Position numbers and translations under genes: made by a program
Shown here: one piece after another, positions 1-8,013 of the stretch
Position numbering within the stretch: the stretch's first letter is position 1
Layout of the letters: the number at the start of each line of letters is the position of its first letter
The notes under the pieces: generated by a model
Told to the model about the DNA's origin: nothing
What the model saw: the letters and a program-made list of their open reading frames with translations, nothing else
Database searches by the model: none
DNA from: Rhizobium sp. Q54
GTDB taxonomy: Bacteria > Pseudomonadota > Alphaproteobacteria > Rhizobiales > Aestuariivirgaceae
Reading direction: 5' to 3'
Length of the DNA stretch: 64,000 nucleotides
NCBI GenBank assembly: GCA_945889445.1
Contig: CAMDBX010000003.1
Coordinates: 49,835 to 113,834 of the forward strand

Positions 1-813
1 ATCGAAGACGTGCAGAGGGCGGCCATAGGCGAAGGTGATGTAGTTGGTGACATCGACGAGCTTCGAGATCGGACGCAGGCCAATGGCGCGCAGCTGGCGC
101 TGCAGCCATTCAGGCGACGGGCCGTTCTTGACACCCCTGATGTAGCGCCCGACGAAGAGCGGGCAGGGCTTGGTGTCGCCTTGTGCGAAGTCGAGCGACA
201 CCTTGATGGGCGAGTCGAAGCTGCCTTCAACCTTCTTCGCGTCGAGGGGCTTCAGCGTGCCGAGGCCCTTGGCGGCCAGGTCGCGTGCAATGCCATAGAT
301 GCCGAGCGCATCGGGGCGGTTGGGCGTGACCTTGACGTAGATCATCGGGTCATCGAGGCCGAGTGCGGTGGCGGCAGGTGTTCCGACCGGCCAGTCGCCT
401 TCAACTTCGATGATGCCGTTGTGCTCATCCGAGATGAGGAGTTCGCGCTCCGAGCACAGCATCGCCTGGGACTCGACGCCGCGGATCGTGGCGGGCGCGA
501 ACACCGTGCCCGTCGCCGGAATGGTGACGCCGGGAAGTGCGATGATCGCCTTGATGCCGGTGCGCGCATTGGGGGCACCGCAAACGACCTGCTTCGTGCC
601 GTCCTTCGTCTCCACCACGCACTGGCGCAGCTTGTCGGCATTCGGGTGCTTTTCGGCAAGCGTGACATGCGCCACGGTGAAGTCACCAAGCAGCTTGGTC
701 TTGTCAGTGACCTCTTCCACCTCGAGGCCCACGCCGATCAGGCCCTCGCAGATCTCGTCGAGGGTGGCGTTGGTGTCGAGGTATTCCTTGAGCCAGGAGA
801 GCGTGAATTTCAT
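1..813 (-). CDS. pheT: Phenylalanine--tRNA ligase beta subunit, 3' part outside the window
   Basis: Beta subunit of the alpha2-beta2 phenylalanyl-tRNA synthetase. Only the first 271 residues are visible; the C-terminal part lies beyond base 1. The visible protein starts [14 protein letters not shown] and carries the OB-fold tRNA-binding domain (about residues 38-150, with VVCGAPNAR and [10 protein letters not shown]) and the beginning of the B3/4 region ([13 protein letters not shown], where editing occurs in this family). The ATG overlaps the pheS stop codon by 4 nt (ATGA), so translation is probably coupled to pheS. No frame disruption is visible. Confidence 0.97.
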   Translation of the reverse strand, partial: MKFTLSWLKEYLDTNATLDEICEGLIGVGLEVEEVTDKTKLLGDFTVAHVTLAEKHPNADKLRQCVVETKDGTKQVVCGAPNARTGIKAIIALPGVTIPATGTVFAPATIRGVESQAMLCSERELLISDEHNGIIEVEGDWPVGTPAATALGLDDPMIYVKVTPNRPDALGIYGIARDLAAKGLGTLKPLDAKKVEGSFDSPIKVSLDFAQGDTKPCPLFVGRYIRGVKNGPSPEWLQRQLRAIGLRPISKLVDVTNYITFAYGRPLHVFD

Positions 814-1880
814 GACAGGCCTCCAGCAAGCGTTGGCACCTGCAGTGCCTTGAATCCATAGTGGCGAAGCCAGCGCAGGTCGGCTTCGAAGAAGGCGCGG
901 AGATCGGGGATGCCGTATTTGAGCATGGCGATGCGATCAAGGCCCACGCCGAAGGCCCAGCCCTGAACCTTCTCGGGGTCCATGCCGCCTGCGCGGATGA
1001 CGTTCGGGTGCACCATGCCGGAGCCAAGGATCTCGAGCCACTTGTCGCCGGTGCCGATCTTGATCTGGCCGCCTTCGCGCGAATACTGGATGTCGACTTC
1101 CATCGACGGCTCGGTGAAGGGGAAGTGCGAGGCGCGGAAGCGCATCTTCACGTCATCCACCTCGAAGAAGGCCTTGCAGAACTCGGTGAGGATCCACTTG
1201 AGGTTGGCAAGCGTCGTCGTCTCGTCGATGACGAGGCCCTCAACCTGGTTGAACATCGGGGTGTGCGTCATGTCGGAGTCGCAGCGGAAAGTGCGGCCGG
1301 GAGCGATGATGCGAATGGGTGGCTTCGAGGCCAGCATGGTGCGGATCTGCACCGGGCTCGTATGCGTGCGCAGCAACATGCGCGAACCGTCAGCCTTCTC
1401 GTTGAAGAAGAAGGTATCATGCTCCTGCCGGGCAGGATGCTCCGGCGGAATGTTCAGCGCATCGAAATTGTGGAAGTCGTCCTCGATATGCGGGCCTTCG
1501 GCCACCGCGAAGCCGAGGTCGCCGAAGATCTGCACCACCTCTTCCCAGACCTGGGAAACCGGATGCACGGTGCCCGATGCTTGCGGGCGCGCCGGCAGCG
1601 TCACGTCGATCTTTTCCGCGGCGAGGCGGGCCTCGAGGGCCGCGTCCTGCAGTGTCGTCTTGCGTGCGGACAGCGCGTCCGCGACCTTGTCCTTCAGCAC
1701 ATTGAGCGCGGCACCGGCTTCCTTGCGCTCCTCGGGGCTCATGCTCCCCAAGCCCTTCATGCGCTCGGAGATCGAGCCCTTCTTGCCGAGCACGGAGACG
1801 CGCACCGCCTCGAGCGATGCCTCATCGGTTGCGGCGTCGATCTCGGCCATGATCGACTGTTCGAGGTTCACGAGACTCAT
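810..1880 (-). CDS. pheS: Phenylalanine--tRNA ligase alpha subunit
   Basis: Catalytic alpha subunit (356 residues) of cytoplasmic phenylalanyl-tRNA synthetase, which charges tRNA-Phe. An N-terminal coiled-coil arm (about 1-90) is followed by the class II core with motif 2 ([20 protein letters not shown]) and motif 3 ([15 protein letters not shown]). I chose the ATG at 1880, giving [10 protein letters not shown], because AGAGGA lies just upstream and the length matches the family; an in-frame upstream start would add 18 residues of unlikely composition. It follows rplT after about 105 nt and overlaps pheT by 4 nt. Confidence 0.97.
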   Translation of the reverse strand: MSLVNLEQSIMAEIDAATDEASLEAVRVSVLGKKGSISERMKGLGSMSPEERKEAGAALNVLKDKVADALSARKTTLQDAALEARLAAEKIDVTLPARPQASGTVHPVSQVWEEVVQIFGDLGFAVAEGPHIEDDFHNFDALNIPPEHPARQEHDTFFFNEKADGSRMLLRTHTSPVQIRTMLASKPPIRIIAPGRTFRCDSDMTHTPMFNQVEGLVIDETTTLANLKWILTEFCKAFFEVDDVKMRFRASHFPFTEPSMEVDIQYSREGGQIKIGTGDKWLEILGSGMVHPNVIRAGGMDPEKVQGWAFGVGLDRIAMLKYGIPDLRAFFEADLRWLRHYGFKALQVPTLAGGLS

Positions 1881-1985
1881 GGAAGATGTTCCTCTGGAAA
1901 CGACATGACCGGGCACAGGGTGCCGCAAAGACACACTGTAGCCCGGTCAAGGCAATCGGAATTCGACGTACGCGACAGAGGCCGA

Positions 1986-2342
1986 TTAGGCCTGCGCAGC
2001 CTTTGCCTTCTCGACGAGAGCGGCGAAGGCGGCCTGATCATGCACGGCGAGATCGGCGAGGACCTTGCGGTCGACTTCGATCCCGGCCTTGTCCAGGCCA
2101 TAGATAAATCGGCCATAGGTCAGGCCGAGTTCACGCGTCGCGGCGTTGATGCGCTGGATCCACAGGGCGCGGAAGTTGCGCTTCTTTGTGCGACGGTCGC
2201 GATAGGCATACTGTTCGGCCTTCTCGACGGCCTGAACGGCGACGCGGAAGATGTTCTTGCGGCGGGAGAAGTAGCCCTTCGCCTGCTTGATGATCTTCTT
2301 GTGAGACTTGCGGGCGACTGTGCCGCCTTTTGAACGTGGCAT
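1986..2342 (-). CDS. rplT: 50S ribosomal protein L20
   Basis: Large-subunit ribosomal protein L20, 118 residues, the usual length. The basic N-terminus ([20 protein letters not shown]) and the conserved [20 protein letters not shown] core are present. L20 binds 23S rRNA early in 50S assembly, and in several bacteria it represses its own rpmI-rplT message. It lies 18 nt downstream of rpmI on the same strand, so the pair is almost certainly cotranscribed. Confidence 0.98.
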   Translation of the reverse strand: MPRSKGGTVARKSHKKIIKQAKGYFSRRKNIFRVAVQAVEKAEQYAYRDRRTKKRNFRALWIQRINAATRELGLTYGRFIYGLDKAGIEVDRKVLADLAVHDQAAFAALVEKAKAAQA

Positions 2343-2360
2343 TGGTCTGTTTCCTCGGTC

Positions 2361-2564
2361 TTACTTGGCCAGATAGGGCATGTGGATCTTGACAAGCCGC
2401 TCGTCACCCGGTGCCAGCACCATGGTGCCACGCTGGTTGCGGATCTGCTTGTTGGTACGCTTGATCATGCCGTGGCGTTTTCCGGCGGCACCTGCCTTGA
2501 TCTTGCCGGAAGCGGTAACCTTGAACCGCTTCTTGGCCGAGGACTTGGTCTTCATCTTGGGCAT
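2361..2564 (-). CDS. rpmI: 50S ribosomal protein L35
   Basis: Ribosomal protein L35, 67 residues, recognised by [20 protein letters not shown] at the N-terminus and a basic body. The ATG at 2564 gives the standard family N-terminus; the second ATG (MKTK) would drop three residues. It precedes rplT by 18 nt. A sigma70-like promoter can be drawn 75-105 nt upstream, which would make rpmI-rplT a unit separate from infC. Confidence 0.97.
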   Translation of the reverse strand: MPKMKTKSSAKKRFKVTASGKIKAGAAGKRHGMIKRTNKQIRNQRGTMVLAPGDERLVKIHMPYLAK

Positions 2565-2639
2565 TTTGCTTAATCCTTTCAAAGCGATATAAAGCCGCCA
2601 TGGCATGCCCTTTACAGGCCAGGCGGCTAGAACGGCCGG

Positions 2640-2668
2640 GTTTAAGCCCAAACGGGCCGGAATTGCAA
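2640..2668 (-). promoter_or_regulatory. Candidate promoter for rpmI-rplT
   Basis: Read on the minus strand: TTGCAA (2663-2668), a 17-nt spacer, then TTAAAC (2640-2645), placing transcription start near 2633 with a leader of about 70 nt before rpmI. Assigned by eye from hexamers and spacing only. Confidence 0.35.
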
Positions 2669-2768
2669 GGGTGGAGGGCTGCCGGGCGCCCCGGTGGTGC
2701 CAACCTGTCGTTAGGGCAATTTGGGTAGACCGGAGCGGCTGAACCATCCCGAGGGAGGGAAGCCGTGC

Positions 2769-2852
2769 ATGCTCGAAGCTCTCCTGCTGTTCACCAGCAT
2801 CGTCTCGGCCCTTTTCGTGGTCGGCTTCGCCTATCTCACCTCGATGTCCTGA
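2769..2852 (+). CDS. Possible 27-residue hydrophobic small protein
   Basis: Short ORF antisense to the infC-rpmI spacer. The 27-residue product starts [16 protein letters not shown] and consists almost entirely of one predicted membrane segment. A purine-rich GAGGGAGGGAAG tract sits 6-17 nt before the ATG, a good ribosome-binding site. No recognised family, and no convincing promoter is visible upstream. It could be a genuine small membrane protein or a chance ORF. Confidence 0.35.
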   Translation: MLEALLLFTSIVSALFVVGFAYLTSMS

Positions 2853-2888
2853 GGGGCACCGGCCGGGCAGCCAACAATCTGAAATGAA

Positions 2889-2913
2889 CATGCCCGGGAC
2901 GTGCCCGGGCATG
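2889..2913 (-). terminator. 10-bp perfect hairpin downstream of infC
   Basis: CATGCCCGGG (2889-2898) pairs perfectly with CCCGGGCATG (2904-2913) around a 5-nt loop. Read on the minus strand it lies 31 nt past the infC stop and is followed by the U-rich GTTCATTTCAG, so it may end or attenuate infC transcription. On the plus strand it follows the 27-residue ORF but lacks a T-tract. Confidence 0.5.
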
Positions 2914-2943
2914 GTGACTTCAAAAATGGCCGGGCGCTGACGC

Positions 2944-3477
2944 TTAGCGCGGTGCGAGCACCATGACGATCTGGCGGCCTTCGAAGCGCGGCTCGGATTC
3001 GACCTTGGCGATCTCGACGGTGTCCTTCTTGACGCGGTCGAGGAGTTGCTGGCCGAGTTCCTGGTGGGCCATTTCGCGGCCTCGGAAGCGGAGCGTGATC
3101 TTGACCTTGTCGCCTTCTTCGAAGAAGCGCCTGATGGCCTTCATCTTCACGTCGTAGTCGTGATCGTCGATCATCGGGCGCATCTTGATCTCCTTGATCT
3201 CGATGACCTTCTGCTTCTTGCGGGCCTCGGCGGCCTTCTTCTGTTCCTGGAACTTGAACTTACCGTAGTCGAGGATCTTGCAGACCGGGGGCTTGGCATC
3301 GGGGGAGATCTCGACGAGGTCGAGGCTGGCCTCTTCGGCCATCATGATGGCCTGGCGGATCGGCACCACGCCGACATTCTCGCCGGCGGCATCGATCAGG
3401 CGCACTTCGCGCGCGTCAATGCGGTTGTTGATCCTGTGTCCTTCTTCCTTTTGCGGGGGGGCGGCTCCGCGGCTTAT
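2944..3477 (-). CDS. infC: Translation initiation factor IF-3 (probable AUA start)
   Basis: IF-3 binds the 30S subunit and checks start-codon and initiator-tRNA pairing. Family landmarks are [41 protein letters not shown] and the C-terminal [18 protein letters not shown] placed the start at an ATA codon (3475-3477): a perfect AGGAGG (3484-3489) lies 6 nt before it, and the 177-residue product then aligns end to end with typical IF-3. Nearby conventional starts (ATG at 3498, TTG at 3504) have poor ribosome-binding sites. Non-AUG starts in infC are a known autoregulatory device. Gene identity is certain; the start is inferred. Confidence 0.95.
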   Translation of the reverse strand: MSRGAAPPQKEEGHRINNRIDAREVRLIDAAGENVGVVPIRQAIMMAEEASLDLVEISPDAKPPVCKILDYGKFKFQEQKKAAEARKKQKVIEIKEIKMRPMIDDHDYDVKMKAIRRFFEEGDKVKITLRFRGREMAHQELGQQLLDRVKKDTVEIAKVESEPRFEGRQIVMVLAPR

Positions 3478-3570
3478 CGACGGCCTCCTGGGTGGCATTG
3501 GCAAGTGGTCTTCAGCTCCTGTGTGAGGGGGGCATTCTCAAAGCACCCCCTGGGGTTTGGTTGCGACCGC

Positions 3571-3600
3571 TTTAGACATTGAATGGGGCACCCCAGTCAA
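3571..3600 (-). promoter_or_regulatory. Candidate infC promoter
   Basis: On the minus strand, TTGACT (3595-3600), an 18-nt spacer and TCTAAA (3571-3576) predict a start near 3564 and a leader of about 87 nt before the infC start. The leader contains an AGGGGG/CCCCCT stem around GTGCTTTGAGAATG. The -35 hexamer abuts a short hairpin at the end of the upstream kinase gene. Confidence 0.45.
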
Positions 3601-3618
3601 GCCTTGAAACACAAGGCT
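3600..3618 (-). terminator. Weak hairpin after the histidine kinase gene
   Basis: AGCCTTG (3600-3606) and CAAGGCT (3612-3618) form a 7-bp stem immediately after the kinase stop codon (3620-3622). There is no strong T-tract on the minus strand, so it is at best a weak terminator; it overlaps the infC -35 region. Confidence 0.3.
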
Positions 3619-3619
3619 T

Positions 3620-5089
3620 TCAGGCCCGGTTGCGAGCCCCGCGGCGCCCCGGGCGGAGTTCCACCACGGCATCCGGCACGACCACATGGAACACCGTGCC
3701 CCCGGGCCCGGTTTCGTGGAGCCTGATCTCGCCGCCATGGGCCCGGATCAGCTCGGCCGCGATTGCCAGACCAAGCCCCACGCCGCCGGGCTTCGCCGCA
3801 CTCTGGAAAGCCTCGAACAGCCTGGGGCGGACGCGCTCTGGAATGCCTGGGCCATTGTCCTTCACCACGATCACCACCACCGCGCCCTCGCGCCAGGAGG
3901 AGATGACCACCCGGCCGTCCTGACCGGACTCGCGTGTTTCCAGCGCCTGGATGGCGTTGCGAAGAAGGTTGGTGAGCACACGGTTCAGGTGCTCGCGATC
4001 GGCATCGATGAGGAGCCCCGGCGGCACATGGTTGAACAGCACGACGTGCGAGGAGGCCTGCAGCACGGCCGTGTCGATCACTTCGTCGGCGATGTCCTTG
4101 AGGGGCAGCCGCTCGCGCATGGGCGGTGCCTCTTCGGCGCGGCCGAACTTCAGCGTCTCGGTGAGGAACGAGATGGCGCGGTCGAGGCTGACGATGAGCT
4201 TCGGTGCGAAGCGCTTCACCGTCGGGTCCTCCGCCATCGCCAACCGGTCGGAGATCACGTTCGCCGAGGACAGCATGTTGCGAAGGTCGTGGCTGACCTT
4301 GGCCACCGCGAGGCCAAGTGCTGCAAGCCGGCTCTTCTGCTGCAGCATGGCGGCGAGCTCCGACTGCATGTCATGCAGTTCGCGCTCGGCAAGGCCGATC
4401 TCGTCACGCCGCGCCGAGGGCGTGATGATGCGCGAGCGGTCCTCCGGGTTCTGGGCGAAGGTAACCATGTTGCGGGTGAGCCGCTTCATCGGGTGGATCA
4501 GCACCATGTTGAGCGCCAGATAGACCAGGCCCGCGACGATGACCGAAAGCACGACCGAGAGAATGAAGATGTTGATGCCGTAGCCGATCATCGCCTGGCG
4601 CAGCGGCTTCTCGTAGAGCGCCACCTCGATCACGTCGCCCGACATGTTGGGCGGCGTGTCGATGACGCCGATCACCCGGTCTTCACTGCCCAGCACGACC
4701 GCGAAGGCATCGCCGATGGCAGGGAGCCAGCGCACGTCGCGCAAGTCGTAGGAGGCATCGATCATGTGGTCGGCCTCGCTCCGGAGCATCAGCTGGCGCT
4801 TGTCGCCGCGCGTCAGCGACACGACCAGCACGCCGGCCCCCTTCAGGATCTCGGTGCGGAGGTCGGCGGAGAGGATACGGTCCGGGGCTGCCTCGGCGGC
4901 AAGGGCGGCGATCTCCGCCTGGGCGATGCGGCCCTTCAGCCACTGGATGCGAAAATTGGCGATGGAGGGCAGGAAGATCAGGATTTCGCCCAGCATGACG
5001 AACAGGATGGTCATGACCAGCACCTTGCCGGACAGCCCCTGGAAGAGGCCCGGCGCCTTGTGCCTGTCGACGTCGCTTTTGCTTGTCAT
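3620..5089 (-). CDS. Membrane-bound orphan sensor histidine kinase
   Basis: Histidine kinase of 489 residues. Two membrane segments (about 22-44 and 172-198) flank a periplasmic domain of about 125 residues, followed by a HAMP-like linker, the H-box VSHDLRNML with His267, the N-box NLLRNAIQAL, the G1 box DNGPGIP (about 411-417) and the G2 box GVGLGLA (about 436-442). All ATP-binding motifs look intact. No response regulator gene is adjacent, so the partner is unknown. Its ATG overlaps the stop of the flavoprotein gene upstream by 4 nt, making it the last gene of a three-gene unit with that enzyme and a TVP38 protein; a redox or envelope signal is a reasonable guess, not shown. Confidence 0.92.
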   Translation of the reverse strand: MTSKSDVDRHKAPGLFQGLSGKVLVMTILFVMLGEILIFLPSIANFRIQWLKGRIAQAEIAALAAEAAPDRILSADLRTEILKGAGVLVVSLTRGDKRQLMLRSEADHMIDASYDLRDVRWLPAIGDAFAVVLGSEDRVIGVIDTPPNMSGDVIEVALYEKPLRQAMIGYGINIFILSVVLSVIVAGLVYLALNMVLIHPMKRLTRNMVTFAQNPEDRSRIITPSARRDEIGLAERELHDMQSELAAMLQQKSRLAALGLAVAKVSHDLRNMLSSANVISDRLAMAEDPTVKRFAPKLIVSLDRAISFLTETLKFGRAEEAPPMRERLPLKDIADEVIDTAVLQASSHVVLFNHVPPGLLIDADREHLNRVLTNLLRNAIQALETRESGQDGRVVISSWREGAVVVIVVKDNGPGIPERVRPRLFEAFQSAAKPGGVGLGLAIAAELIRAHGGEIRLHETGPGGTVFHVVVPDAVVELRPGRRGARNRA

Positions 5090-6492
5090 GGTCTGAGACT
5101 GCTCACCAGGCCTATTACGCGCCGGACGAGTGGATTGGATGCAAAGCTGGAAAAATAACTCACCGCTGCCCGCCGCCCGGCCTCGCCGCGCGTCGGATAG
5201 GGCAGGACGGATCCCGCCATGGCGCTGATCTTCAGGCCGCGCTCCAGCGCCAGGATCCAGGGCTGGATCTGCTCGCCGGCCCCCGGCCCCACGATGCCGG
5301 CGCCCAGGATCCGGCCGCGCCTTGTGGTGATGATCTTAACCAGCCCTTGCGGGTGGCCTTCGGCCTGGGCGCGGTCATTGTCGCGGAAGGGCCAGCGCAG
5401 CACCTTGATGCCGTCGCCATGGGCAGCACGCGCCTCCCGCTCGGTGAGGCCCGCCTGGGCGAGTTCGGGGTCGGTGTAGGTGACATGCGGGATCATGGCG
5501 CTGGCGCTGGCGGGGAGCGCGAAGAGGATGTTCCGCAGCACGATGCCGGCCTGGTAGCCCGCCTCGTGGGTGAAGCGGCCGCCCGCCACGTCGCCCACGG
5601 CATGGACCTTCCGGTTGCTGGTCCGGAGGCGCCCGTCGACGGTGATGCCCTTCGCGGTGAAGGCGATGCCAGCCTCCGCGAGGCCGAGCCCTTCGACATT
5701 GGGCTCGCGGCCGGCGGCGACGAGCAGGTGTGAGCCCGTGACGGTTCTGCCGCCGGCATCGATGGCGATGCCGCCAGCGGTGCGCGACACGCGCGTGACG
5801 GCGGTGGCGGGGAGGAGTTCCACCCCCTCGGCCCGCAACTGGCCGAGAAGCACGCCGGCGAGTTCCGGATCGTCATGAGCCAGCGGCGTTCCGGCCTCGA
5901 TCACGGTGACGCGCGCGCCCAGACGCCGGTGCGCCTGCGCCATCTCGAGGCCGATCGGCCCGCCGCCGATGATGAGAAGATGCGCCGGCAGGACGGTGTT
6001 GGCGAACACCGTCTCGTTGGTGAGGAAAGGCACCTCCGCCAGGCCGTCGATGGGCGGCAGGGCCGGGCGCGAGCCGGTGGCGATGACGATGCGGCGCGCC
6101 GTGTAACGCGTGCCCGCAGCCTCGATGGTGCAGGCATCGGTGAAGCGGGCAGCGGCGCGGATGACGGTGACGCCAAGCGCCTCGAAGCGCTGCTGGCTGT
6201 CATGGGGTGCGATTGCCGCGATGGCGCGGCGCACATGCGCCATCACGGCGGCGAAGTCGACCACAGGCTCCACCGCGGCGATGCCGAAGGGCGCGGCGCT
6301 GCGCATCGCCTGCGCCTGCTTCGCCGCGGCGAGCAGCGCCTTGGAGGGCACGCAGCCATAGTTCAGGCAGTCGCCGCCCATCTCGCCCTTCTCGAAGAGC
6401 ACCACGCTCCGGCCGAACTGCGCGGCCGCCGCCGCCACTGACAGCCCGCCCGAGCCCGCGCCGATGACGGCGATGTCGAAGTGGCGGGTCAT
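5086..6492 (-). CDS. MerA/lipoamide dehydrogenase-like FAD disulfide oxidoreductase
   Basis: Class I pyridine nucleotide-disulfide oxidoreductase, 468 residues. The FAD motif IGAGSGGLS (about 10-18), the redox-active disulfide CLNYGC (Cys42, Cys47), the NAD(P) motif IIGGGPIGLEMA, AVGDVAGG and a C-terminal dimerisation domain are present. Where lipoamide dehydrogenase has HPT-x-x-E at the interface this protein has YPTRGE, as in mercuric-reductase-like branches, so lipoamide is unlikely as substrate; no N-terminal metal-binding domain and no mer genes are nearby. The ATG at 6492 overlaps the TVP38 gene stop by 4 nt. The physiological disulfide substrate is unknown. Confidence 0.9.
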   Translation of the reverse strand: MTRHFDIAVIGAGSGGLSVAAAAAQFGRSVVLFEKGEMGGDCLNYGCVPSKALLAAAKQAQAMRSAAPFGIAAVEPVVDFAAVMAHVRRAIAAIAPHDSQQRFEALGVTVIRAAARFTDACTIEAAGTRYTARRIVIATGSRPALPPIDGLAEVPFLTNETVFANTVLPAHLLIIGGGPIGLEMAQAHRRLGARVTVIEAGTPLAHDDPELAGVLLGQLRAEGVELLPATAVTRVSRTAGGIAIDAGGRTVTGSHLLVAAGREPNVEGLGLAEAGIAFTAKGITVDGRLRTSNRKVHAVGDVAGGRFTHEAGYQAGIVLRNILFALPASASAMIPHVTYTDPELAQAGLTEREARAAHGDGIKVLRWPFRDNDRAQAEGHPQGLVKIITTRRGRILGAGIVGPGAGEQIQPWILALERGLKISAMAGSVLPYPTRGEAGRRAAVSYFSSFASNPLVRRVIGLVSSLRP

Positions 6493-7274
6493 GCCCGGCG
6501 TCCCCTCCACCAGCGCAGCAGCAGGGGCAGCAGCGACACGAGGCCCAGTCCGGTGAGGCCCCACAGCAACTCCGGCGACACCAGGGCCGAGGCGCTGAGC
6601 GAAAGGTGGCAGTTGGCAGCACCGTTCTCCGCGGCGCAGAGCTTGAAGGCCATCAGCTGGTCGTCGATCACGCCGTCGAGGCCGGACCCGATGAGCGCGA
6701 AGGCGAAGGAGGCAGGAATGATGCCGAGCGCCGTGGCTGCGATGAATGTGTTGAGCGGTATGCGGCTCAAGCCCGCCACGGCATTCACTGCCCAGAAGGG
6801 AAACACCGGCGTGAGCCTGAGGAAGAGCAGGAGGCTGAAGGCATTCTCCGCGAAGCCCTTCGACAGCTTCTGCACGAACGGCCCGGATTTTTCCGCCAGC
6901 GCCGCGCCGAAGGACGTCTTGACGATCTCGAAGACGATGGCCGCGCCGACGACCGCCGCAACAATGGTGGCAGGCGCGCTGAGCGCCCAGCCGAACAGGA
7001 AGCCCCCGGCGAGGCTCATCACCCCTGCGCCGGGGATGGAGAGGGCCACCACCGCCACATAGAGCAGCATGTAGGCAGCCAGCGCCAGCGCCAGGTTGCC
7101 CGCCACCCAGGCCCGCAGCCCGTCCCGGTGCTCGGCAAGCGTTGCCAGCGAGAGGTATTGGTGCAGGCCGAACCCGTAGCCAATCGCCGCCAGCAGAAGC
7201 AATGCGAGCAGGGGGAGCCAGCGCCGCAGGTGCAGCGGCCGTGAGGGGTGCGAATGCTGGTCGGTTGTCATCAT
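6489..7274 (-). CDS. TVP38/TMEM64 (DedA-related) membrane protein
   Basis: Integral membrane protein of about 261 residues with five to six hydrophobic segments and the SNARE-associated/TVP38 signature LRLTPVFPFWAVNAVAG followed by a conserved small-residue segment (TALGIIPASFAF). DedA/TVP38 proteins are thought to scramble or transport lipids. Two ATGs (7274, 7271) are possible; the first is used. It heads the trio with the MerA-like flavoprotein and the kinase (4-nt overlaps), a pairing of TVP38 with this flavoprotein class that recurs in bacteria as I recall. The region upstream (7275-7503) is shared with the divergent rpmH promoter. Confidence 0.88.
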   Translation of the reverse strand: MMTTDQHSHPSRPLHLRRWLPLLALLLLAAIGYGFGLHQYLSLATLAEHRDGLRAWVAGNLALALAAYMLLYVAVVALSIPGAGVMSLAGGFLFGWALSAPATIVAAVVGAAIVFEIVKTSFGAALAEKSGPFVQKLSKGFAENAFSLLLFLRLTPVFPFWAVNAVAGLSRIPLNTFIAATALGIIPASFAFALIGSGLDGVIDDQLMAFKLCAAENGAANCHLSLSASALVSPELLWGLTGLGLVSLLPLLLRWWRGRRA

Positions 7275-7366
7275 GAGGTTTGCAACCTTGTCGCATGGCG
7301 GGCCGCAGCGATAGGGCCTATCACCTCGACGTGAGCAAAGTTCAGGCCCGGTTTTGGGGCCCCTCG

Positions 7367-7395
7367 TTGACTTCTCCGGGCTTTTCCCCCATAAG
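7367..7395 (+). promoter_or_regulatory. Candidate rpmH-rnpA-yidC promoter
   Basis: TTGACT (7367-7372), 17-nt spacer, CATAAG (7390-7395). Predicted start near 7402 gives a leader of about 100 nt before rpmH. Good -35 and ideal spacing; the -10 is moderate. Confidence 0.5.
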
Positions 7396-7503
7396 CGCCC
7401 TCCAAATTCCCGGAGTGGCTGGAAAGGCCCTTGGGGCATGCCCGAACTACCGGGCCATGTTATTGGTATCATTGGCTGAAAAGCCTAAATCGGAGTTACG
7501 AAC

Positions 7504-7638
7504 GTGAAGCGCACCTACCAGCCGTCCAAGCTCGTCCGCAAGCGCCGCCATGGCTTCCGCGCCCGCATGGCGACGGTTGGCGGCCGCAACGTCCTCGCCC
7601 GCCGCCGCGCCAAGGGCCGCAAGCGCCTCTCGGCCTAA
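7504..7638 (+). CDS. rpmH: 50S ribosomal protein L34
   Basis: L34, 44 residues, starting at GTG (7504) with GGAG 6-9 nt upstream. The protein reads [20 protein letters not shown] at the N-terminus and ends [12 protein letters not shown], the standard L34 pattern (KRTxQPS, HGFRxRM, RRxKGRKxL). It heads the universal rpmH-rnpA-yidC order. Confidence 0.97.
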   Translation: MKRTYQPSKLVRKRRHGFRARMATVGGRNVLARRRAKGRKRLSA

Positions 7639-7656
7639 GCGCCGGATCCGTCGAAA

Positions 7657-8013
7657 ATGGAGCGCCTGAAGCGTCGGCAGGATTTCGTTGCCGCCGCCCG
7701 GGCGCTTTATGCTGCAATGCCCGGCATGGTCGTTCAAATGCGCCCCCGGGGTGACGATGCGCTGCCGCGCGTCGGCTTTACCGCCACCAAGAAGATCGGC
7801 AATGCGGTGGTGCGCAACCGCGTGAAGCGCCGGTTGCGCGAACTGGCCCGGCTGCAGCTTTCGAGCGCGGCCCGTTCCGGCCATGACTATGTCCTGATCG
7901 GCCGCGCGTCGTCCTTCGGGCGCGCCTTCCCCGATCTCGAGAAAGACCTCGTCTCTGCCTTGAAAAGGCTGCACCGCACCGCCCAACTGCCGGCGGACAA
8001 GGGAACACCATGA
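7657..8013 (+). CDS. rnpA: Ribonuclease P protein component
   Basis: Basic protein subunit of RNase P, 118 residues, which helps the catalytic RNA bind precursor tRNA. The RNR signature is present as KIGNAVVRNRVKRRLRE, after the N-terminal LKRRQDF motif. It lies 18 nt after rpmH, and its stop overlaps the yidC ATG by 4 nt. Confidence 0.96.
   Translation: MERLKRRQDFVAAARALYAAMPGMVVQMRPRGDDALPRVGFTATKKIGNAVVRNRVKRRLRELARLQLSSAARSGHDYVLIGRASSFGRAFPDLEKDLVSALKRLHRTAQLPADKGTP

Noticed and set aside
5086..7296. 736-codon frame that might suggest a fusion of the flavoprotein with an upstream domain
   Set aside because: The first 268 codons are out of frame with the TVP38 gene that occupies the same DNA; the flavoprotein family N-terminus begins at the ATG at 6492, which overlaps the TVP38 stop in the usual ATGA way.
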